This document shows positions 8,384-14,148 of a stretch of 14,148 bases of DNA, one piece after another (positions within the stretch are counted from its first letter, which is position 1; every line of letters starts with the position of its first letter). The notes under the pieces are model-generated. The model was given only the letters and a program-made list of their open reading frames with translations. It ran no database searches and was not told where the DNA came from. The stretch is from Bacteriovoracaceae bacterium (GTDB lineage Bacteria; Bdellovibrionota; UBA1018), in the NCBI GenBank assembly GCA_947446835.1, contig CANFHS010000034.1:1-14148 (forward strand), given 5' to 3'. Position numbers and translations under genes: made by a program.

Positions 8384-8677
8384 ATGGAAGTCTCCAATCA
8401 AAAGCCGAGCGAGCCAGGTGGGCTCGAACTGCTGGAAACCCTGGTCGCCTTGACCGGGTTGCCTGCCGGGGTCGTTGAAGGTGAGTTGGCTGAAGTCCTT
8501 TCGAAAGGCGGCCGCTCCTTGGAGCAGCTGACCCTCGATGATGTTCGCGCCGCATTGGCCTCGCACCTGGAAACGCTGATGGTGGAAGGCTTGGTTGAGT
8601 CGGCCGATCCACTTTCGTCGGAAGCCGACTTGGCGCCGGCCCGCGTGACTCCTGTTTACCGCCTCTCCGACCGCTGA
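8384..8677 (+). CDS. Small acidic protein of unknown function upstream of clpP
   Basis: I do not recognise this 97-residue protein. It is acidic (17 Asp/Glu against 7 Lys/Arg) and appears almost wholly helical. An amphipathic segment, LELLETLVALTGLP (14-27), is followed by VVEGELAEVLSKGG (30-43), and a third helix LTLDDVRAALASHLETLM (49-66) precedes a polar tail ending VYRLSDR. There is no signal peptide, membrane segment, cysteine or metal motif. ATG at 8384 is preferred over the in-frame GTG at 8372 because the strong GGAGG lies between them. It has its own promoter and good codon usage for the window, so it is likely a real gene. The position directly before clpP is where tig often lies in proteobacteria. 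A structural, regulatory or adaptor role would be speculation. Confidence 0.75.
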   Translation: MEVSNQKPSEPGGLELLETLVALTGLPAGVVEGELAEVLSKGGRSLEQLTLDDVRAALASHLETLMVEGLVESADPLSSEADLAPARVTPVYRLSDR

Positions 8678-8737
8678 TCGCTGACGCCGGGCCGCTTTTT
8701 GCCGGGGCAGGGCGCGTCATGTTTCCCTTTGCGTTTC

Positions 8738-8758
8738 AAAATCCTGGGCCCGATTTTT
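8738..8758 (+). terminator. Weak hairpin with T run after the small acidic protein gene
   Basis: AAAATC (8738-8743) pairs with GATTTT (8752-8757) around an 8-base GC-rich loop, CTGGGCCC, which is itself partly palindromic, and the T run continues to 8758. It may end transcripts from the upstream gene before the clpP promoter, but the stem is AT-rich and short. Confidence 0.3.
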
Positions 8759-8762
8759 CTGC

Positions 8763-8812
8763 AAAAAAAACTTTTATGGCCCAGCGCAACATGAAGTTGT
8801 CGTAGGTATACT
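8763..8812 (+). promoter_or_regulatory. Candidate clpP promoter with UP-like A/T element
   Basis: TATACT (8807-8812) is a 5/6 match to the -10 and predicts a start near 8819, just before the clpP ribosome binding site. The -35 position (8784-8789, GCGCAA) is poor. Directly upstream, from about -56 to -42, lies an A8 tract followed by CTTTTAT (8763-8777), placed where an UP element binds the RNA polymerase alpha subunit. I see no sigma32-type or CIRCE heat-shock element. Confidence 0.45.
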
Positions 8813-8833
8813 TCTGGTTGAGGAGCATCCCCC

Positions 8834-9520
8834 ATGTTGATTCGTTCATCGCAGAAGAAAATTCCCGCGGATCTGGTTCGGCCCGAGGTCTCGGGCATGG
8901 CAGTTCCAGGCACCCTGGGTGCCGTCCATGCCGAAGGCTACATCCCGAATCCGATCGTGATCGAACAGACTGCGCGTGGGGAACGCCAGTACGACATCTA
9001 TTCGCGCCTCCTGCTGGACCGGATCATCTTCCTGGGAACCGAAGTCAACGACACGGTGGCCAACCTTCTGGTGGCGCAGATGTTCTTCCTGGAGTCGACG
9101 GACCCGGACAAGCCGATCCACATGTACATCAATTCGCCGGGTGGCTCGGTGACCGCTGGCCTCGCCATCTACGACGTCATGCAGCACATCAAGGCCCCGG
9201 CGGCCACCTACTGCCTGGGGTCGGCCGCGTCGATGGGAGCCCTGCTCCTGGCAGCGGGCGAAAAGGGCCAGCGTTTCTCGATGCCTCACAGCCGAATCAT
9301 GATCCACCAGCCCCTGGGCGGCGCCCGCGGGCAGGCTTCCGACATCGAGATCCAGGCCAAGGAGATCCTCTATTTGAAGGACCGCCTCAACGCGATCCTC
9401 TCCAAGGCCACGGGCAAGAGCATCGACCAGATCCACCGCGACACCGATCGCGACAACTACCTGTCCGCGGCCGACGCGGTCGAGTACGGGCTGATCGACA
9501 AGGTCATCGAGAAAACCTGA
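8834..9520 (+). CDS. clpP: ATP-dependent Clp protease proteolytic subunit ClpP
   Basis: This serine protease forms a two-ring tetradecamer that degrades proteins unfolded by ClpX. The triad is intact: Ser133 in GSAASMGA, His158 in RIMIHQPLGG and Asp207 in DTDRDNYL, with the same spacing as the known Ser98/His123/Asp172 of Gram-positive ClpP. The mature core begins around YIPNPIVIEQTARGERQYDIYSRLL (residue 36). The ATG at 8834 has GAGGAG (8820-8825) with an 8-base spacer and gives 228 residues, about 20 longer than usual. An in-frame ATG at 8897, preceded by GAGG (8885-8888), would give 207 residues, the E. coli length. Many ClpPs lose an N-terminal propeptide, so either start can yield the same mature enzyme. 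clpX follows after 42 bp without a terminator. Confidence 0.97.
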   Translation: MLIRSSQKKIPADLVRPEVSGMAVPGTLGAVHAEGYIPNPIVIEQTARGERQYDIYSRLLLDRIIFLGTEVNDTVANLLVAQMFFLESTDPDKPIHMYINSPGGSVTAGLAIYDVMQHIKAPAATYCLGSAASMGALLLAAGEKGQRFSMPHSRIMIHQPLGGARGQASDIEIQAKEILYLKDRLNAILSKATGKSIDQIHRDTDRDNYLSAADAVEYGLIDKVIEKT

Positions 9521-9562
9521 TCGGGTCCCGAACCTGATTCATTCCCTTCACCGAGGAACACT

Positions 9563-10870
9563 ATGGACGGCAAAAAATACGGGGACGGATTCGGAAACCT
9601 CTGCTGCTCTTTCTGCGGAAAGAACCAGCGCGAGGTCAAGAAGCTGATCGCGGGACCGACGGTCTACATCTGTGACGAGTGCATCGAACTCTGCAATGAC
9701 ATCATTGCCGAGGAAGGCCAGAAGGAAGGCCCCAGCCGGCCCTCCGAGAAGATCCCGAAGCCTTCCGAGATCAAGACCACCCTCGACGACTATGTCATCG
9801 GCCAGGAACGCGCCAAGCGCGTGCTTTCGGTCGCGGTCTACAACCACTACAAGCGCATCCAGCACCAGGGCGAAAGCAAGAAGGCCAAGGGTGAGGTTGA
9901 GCTGCAGAAGTCCAACATCCTGCTCATCGGCCCCACCGGCACGGGCAAGACGCTTCTGGCCCAGACCCTGGCCAAGCTGCTGAACGTGCCGTTCGCCATG
10001 GCGGACGCGACCACCCTCACCGAGGCCGGTTACGTCGGCGAGGATGTGGAAAACATCATCCTGAACCTGCTGCAGGCCTGCGACAACAACGTCGAACGCG
10101 CGCAGAAGGGCATCGTGTATATTGACGAAGTCGACAAGATCTCGCGCAAGAGCGAGAACCCGTCGATTACCCGCGATGTTTCCGGTGAGGGCGTCCAGCA
10201 GGCGCTGCTCAAGATCATCGAAGGCACCATCGCCAACGTGCCGCCCAAGGGCGGACGCAAGCACCCGCAGCAGGAGTTCGTCCAGGTCGACACCTCGAAC
10301 ATCCTGTTCATCTGCGGTGGCGCTTTCGTGGGCATGGACAAGATCGTGGCCATGCGCAAAGGCAAGCGCAGCCTGGGGCTGCATGCCAGCGTCGAGTCCA
10401 AGGGCAAGGAGAACACCTCGCAGCTCATCGCCCAGGTGGAGCCCGAGGACCTGATCCGGTTCGGCCTGATTCCCGAGTTCATCGGGCGTCTGCCGGTGAT
10501 CGCCACCCTCGAGGAGCTGGACGAGGCCGCCCTCATCCGCATCCTCAAGGAGCCCAAGAACGCGCTCACCAAGCAGTACGCCAAGCTCTTCGAGTACGAC
10601 GGCGTGCAGCTGGAGTTCGAAGCCGACGCACTGGAGGCCGTGGCCAAGGAAGCCATCAAGCGCAATACGGGTGCGCGTGGCCTCCGCGCCATCCTCGAGC
10701 AGGCCATGCTGGAAGTCATGTATGAGCTGCCGGCCAAGAACGACATCAAGAAGTGCGTCGTGACCAAGAACGTCATCCTCAAGGGCGAGCGCCCGGTGAT
10801 GGTCATGGCCGATGGCACGGAGCAGCCCAAGCCCTCCGGCGCCGTCGCCGCGAAGGCCGAAAGCGCCTGA
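9563..10870 (+). CDS. clpX: ATP-dependent Clp protease ATP-binding subunit ClpX
   Basis: This AAA+ hexameric unfoldase recognises tagged substrates and feeds them into ClpP. The 435-residue protein has the N-terminal zinc-binding domain (Cys15, Cys18, Cys37, Cys40), Walker A GPTGTGKT (123-130, Lys129), pore loop GYVG (156-159, Tyr157), Walker B VYIDE (Asp188, Glu189), the RKH loop (232-234) and sensor-2 GARGLR (Arg372). The ClpP-docking loop reads LGL (271-273) where E. coli has IGF; this still fits the broader hydrophobic-Gly-hydrophobic pattern and is like ClpA. GAGGAA (9553-9558) lies 4 bases before the ATG. The gene is probably co-transcribed with clpP and is followed by a strong intrinsic terminator. 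Confidence 0.98.
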   Translation: MDGKKYGDGFGNLCCSFCGKNQREVKKLIAGPTVYICDECIELCNDIIAEEGQKEGPSRPSEKIPKPSEIKTTLDDYVIGQERAKRVLSVAVYNHYKRIQHQGESKKAKGEVELQKSNILLIGPTGTGKTLLAQTLAKLLNVPFAMADATTLTEAGYVGEDVENIILNLLQACDNNVERAQKGIVYIDEVDKISRKSENPSITRDVSGEGVQQALLKIIEGTIANVPPKGGRKHPQQEFVQVDTSNILFICGGAFVGMDKIVAMRKGKRSLGLHASVESKGKENTSQLIAQVEPEDLIRFGLIPEFIGRLPVIATLEELDEAALIRILKEPKNALTKQYAKLFEYDGVQLEFEADALEAVAKEAIKRNTGARGLRAILEQAMLEVMYELPAKNDIKKCVVTKNVILKGERPVMVMADGTEQPKPSGAVAAKAESA

Positions 10871-10897
10871 TCCGGTTCGCCAGCCACTGAAAAGTCG

Positions 10898-10930
10898 GGG
10901 CCGCTTCCGAACTCCGGAAGCGGCCCTTTT
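10898..10930 (+). terminator. Intrinsic terminator after clpX
   Basis: A perfect 12-bp stem, GGGCCGCTTCCG (10898-10909) with CGGAAGCGGCCC (10915-10926), and a 5-base loop, AACTC, are followed by TTTT and a second T-rich stretch (CATTTTC). This is a textbook rho-independent terminator. It separates clpPX from lon. Confidence 0.92.
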
Positions 10931-10999
10931 CATTTTCTGCCCGGTCGAATTTGCCGAGCTTTCGGGTCATCCGGCGGTGCATCAGGAGGTCTGCTGTCG

Positions 11000-11044
11000 A
11001 TGGCAAAAAAAAGATTCTCGGGTGTTTTCTTAACTCCCCGGTAA
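11000..11044 (+). CDS. Candidate 14-residue leader peptide in the lon upstream region
   Basis: An ATG at 11000 follows a perfect AGGAGGT (10984-10990) with a 9-base spacer and opens a short frame, MAKKRFSGVFLTPR, closed by TAA. The Lys-Lys-Arg run is encoded on an A8 tract. It could be a translated leader that affects lon expression, or a chance Shine-Dalgarno in GC-rich spacer. Nothing beyond the ribosome binding site and the closed frame supports it. Confidence 0.25.
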   Translation: MAKKRFSGVFLTPR

Positions 11045-11081
11045 GGCACGTTTTTTCGGTTTCGTCCGGAACCCCGCAGTT

Positions 11082-11094
11082 TGCACCCCGTGCA
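11082..11094. repeat. Small inverted repeat upstream of lon
   Basis: TGCAC (11082-11086) and GTGCA (11090-11094) flank three cytosines. It could be a binding site for a dimeric regulator or a short RNA stem. The arms are only 5 bp, so chance occurrence is possible. Confidence 0.25.
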
Positions 11095-11117
11095 CGTTTG
11101 TGATGGAGTTAAAGGAG

Positions 11118-11137
11118 GGGGAGGTTTTGATCTCCCC
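11118..11137 (+). promoter_or_regulatory. Hairpin in the lon 5' leader
   Basis: GGGGAG (11118-11123) pairs with CTCCCC (11132-11137), with an added G-U closing pair and a 6-base TTTTGA loop. It ends 7 bases before the AAGGA of lon. The left arm lies in a purine tract (GGAGGGGGAGG) that itself resembles a ribosome binding site but has no start codon at the right distance in the lon frame. Confidence 0.35.
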
Positions 11138-11158
11138 ATATCCCAAGGACGAGGGGCT

Positions 11159-13658
<2,500 letters not shown>

Positions 13659-13660
<2 letters not shown>

Positions 13661-13686
13661 GCCTTCGCCCTTCGGGGCAGGCGCTC
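13659..13686 (+). terminator. UUCG-tetraloop hairpin at the lon stop codon
   Basis: Inner GCCC (13667-13670) and GGGC (13675-13678) close a TTCG loop, giving the stable C(UUCG)G tetraloop in RNA. Outer GAGC (13659-13662) pairs with GCTC (13683-13686), with wobble and mismatched pairs between. The left arm starts within the lon stop codon. It has no T tract, so it may act with the next hairpin in ending or stabilising the lon mRNA. Confidence 0.4.
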
Positions 13687-13688
13687 AA

Positions 13689-13752
13689 GGGTCCTGAAGG
13701 TTCGAGGGCCGGCCTCCCGATGGGAAGCCGGCCCTCCCTGCTTTCAGGCCCT
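13689..13752. terminator. Long imperfect inverted repeat between convergent lon and the beta-barrel gene
   Basis: The centre is AGGGCCGGC (13705-13713) with GCCGGCCCT (13727-13735), extended inward by TCCC/GGGA around a 3-base loop. Outside an internal loop, CCTGAA (13693-13698) pairs with TTCAGG (13743-13748), and a further GG/CC pair lies beyond one mismatch. It sits between converging genes and could terminate both, though T tracts are short on either side. Confidence 0.6.
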
Positions 13753-13770
13753 GGGCCACGCGTTTCTGGC

Positions 13771-14148
13771 TCAAAACCAGAGCTTCAGGGTTCCCACCGG
13801 GCTGATCACCCAGTAGGTCTTGGTCACCTGGGTCAGGTCGTTTTCCTTCTGCATCCAGAGCAGGCTCAGATCGAGCCCGGCGGTCAGCGGGTAAACGCTG
13901 CTGATGGCAAAGTCGTAGGCTCCCTTGAAGCCGAAAGCCGGGCTGGTTTTTCCCGTGAAACCAGCCGCCGAGAAGCGGCCGATCCCTGCCTGGACGCCCA
14001 ATTTGAGACCGTCGAACGAATTTTTTGGCCGAAAAAGACCCTCGGCTCCCACAAAATAGGAGGTCACGCCGCGGTCGTGATTGCCTCCCCGGATCACCGC
14101 GCCCACTCCCCAGTGGGGTGCAAAAAAGCCACCCGCGCTCAGGCTGTA
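13771..14148 (-). CDS. Beta-barrel outer-membrane-like protein, C-terminal part (5' end outside the window)
   Basis: The last 125 codons are present and the frame is open to the right edge. The sequence alternates hydrophobic and polar residues in short strands separated by charged or Gly/Asn turns, for example SYFVGAEGLF, KLGVQAGIGRFSA, PAFGFKGAYDFAI and YPLTAGLDLSLLW. It ends in TLKLWF, the C-terminal aromatic signature that the BAM machinery reads in outer-membrane barrels. I cannot assign a family; small OmpA/OmpW-like or uncharacterised barrels are all possible, and the signal peptide would lie outside the window. A GTG at 14106 exists in frame, but strand-like sequence continues upstream of it, so it is not taken as the start. 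It converges on lon with a large hairpin between them. Confidence 0.7.
   Translation of the reverse strand, partial: YSLSAGGFFAPHWGVGAVIRGGNHDRGVTSYFVGAEGLFRPKNSFDGLKLGVQAGIGRFSAAGFTGKTSPAFGFKGAYDFAISSVYPLTAGLDLSLLWMQKENDLTQVTKTYWVISPVGTLKLWF

Larger units (their letters stand above)
10931..11158 (+). promoter_or_regulatory. lon upstream/leader region
   Basis: This non-coding stretch must carry the lon promoter, since a strong terminator precedes it. I could not assign convincing -35 and -10 boxes. It holds a candidate 14-codon ORF (11000-11044), a TGCAC-CCC-GTGCA inverted repeat (11082-11094), a purine-rich hairpin (11118-11137) and the lon ribosome binding site AAGGA (11145-11149). CCCCATAT at 11134 resembles a sigma32 -10 but has no CTTGAA partner at the correct distance. 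Confidence 0.5.

Noticed and set aside
8681..8706. GCCGGGCCGC-TTTTT-GCCGGGG as a terminator after the small acidic gene
   Set aside because: The two GCCGGG blocks are direct, not inverted, repeats, so they cannot form a stem.
6504..8720. A very long minus-strand open frame spanning def, the thioesterase, EamA and the small acidic gene
   Set aside because: The translation is Pro/Arg/Gln/Gly-rich without motifs and is antisense or out of frame to genes with clear family signatures.
8678..8833. A possible CIRCE or other heat-shock operator before clpP
   Set aside because: No TTAGCACTC/GAGTGCTAA-type inverted repeat is present in the spacer.
9548..10933. A minus-strand open frame covering clpX
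   Set aside because: It is a shadow of the clpX codon pattern; clpX is unambiguous.
11134..11141. CCCCATAT resembling a sigma32 -10 element before lon
   Set aside because: No CTTGAA-like -35 lies 13 to 17 bases upstream, and the cytosines are explained by the hairpin arm.

Overview
This is a GC-rich, gene-dense chromosomal window from a Gram-negative bacterium. A gene at the right edge encodes a beta-barrel-like protein ending in an aromatic residue, as outer-membrane proteins do. The high GC, the compact layout and the clpP-clpX-lon order would suit Acidobacteriota (Holophagae-like) or a former deltaproteobacterial lineage, but that placement is an inference made without any search. I see no tRNA, rRNA, CRISPR array, insertion sequence, integrase or phage gene.

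The left two thirds (1-8327) is a run of metabolic and housekeeping genes that switch strand almost every gene: a HAD phosphatase (-, cut by the window edge), pepP (+), a DusB-like tRNA dihydrouridine synthase (+), a DUF1285-like protein (-) behind fumC (-), murI (+), a histidine phosphatase (-), def (+), a hotdog acyl-CoA thioesterase (-) and an EamA/DMT permease (+). Gaps are tiny: divergent pairs are 18 to 79 bp apart, convergent pairs are 9 to 24 bp apart, and one convergent pair overlaps by 47 bp. Promoters are therefore squeezed between or into coding sequence. Several genes lack a Shine-Dalgarno sequence and instead carry a -10-like hexamer 6 to 8 bases before the start codon, which suggests leaderless mRNAs.

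The right third (8360-13660) is a protein quality-control block on the + strand: a small acidic protein of unknown function with its own sigma70-type promoter, then clpP and clpX (ATP-dependent ClpXP protease), a strong intrinsic terminator, a 288-bp leader region, and lon (LonA protease). Trigger factor (tig), often found upstream of clpP in proteobacteria, is absent here; the small acidic gene holds that position. ClpX unfolds substrates and feeds them to ClpP, Lon degrades misfolded and regulatory proteins separately, and the upstream genes pepP and def also act on proteins (aminopeptidase and N-terminal deformylation), though not as one operon.

The right edge (13661-14148) holds two tandem hairpins and the 3' end of a convergent beta-barrel gene.

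I found no clear novel multi-gene system. The points most worth following up are the candidate leaderless promoters, the back-to-back fumC/murI promoters, the unknown acidic protein before clpP, and the structured leader of lon with a candidate 14-codon ORF.
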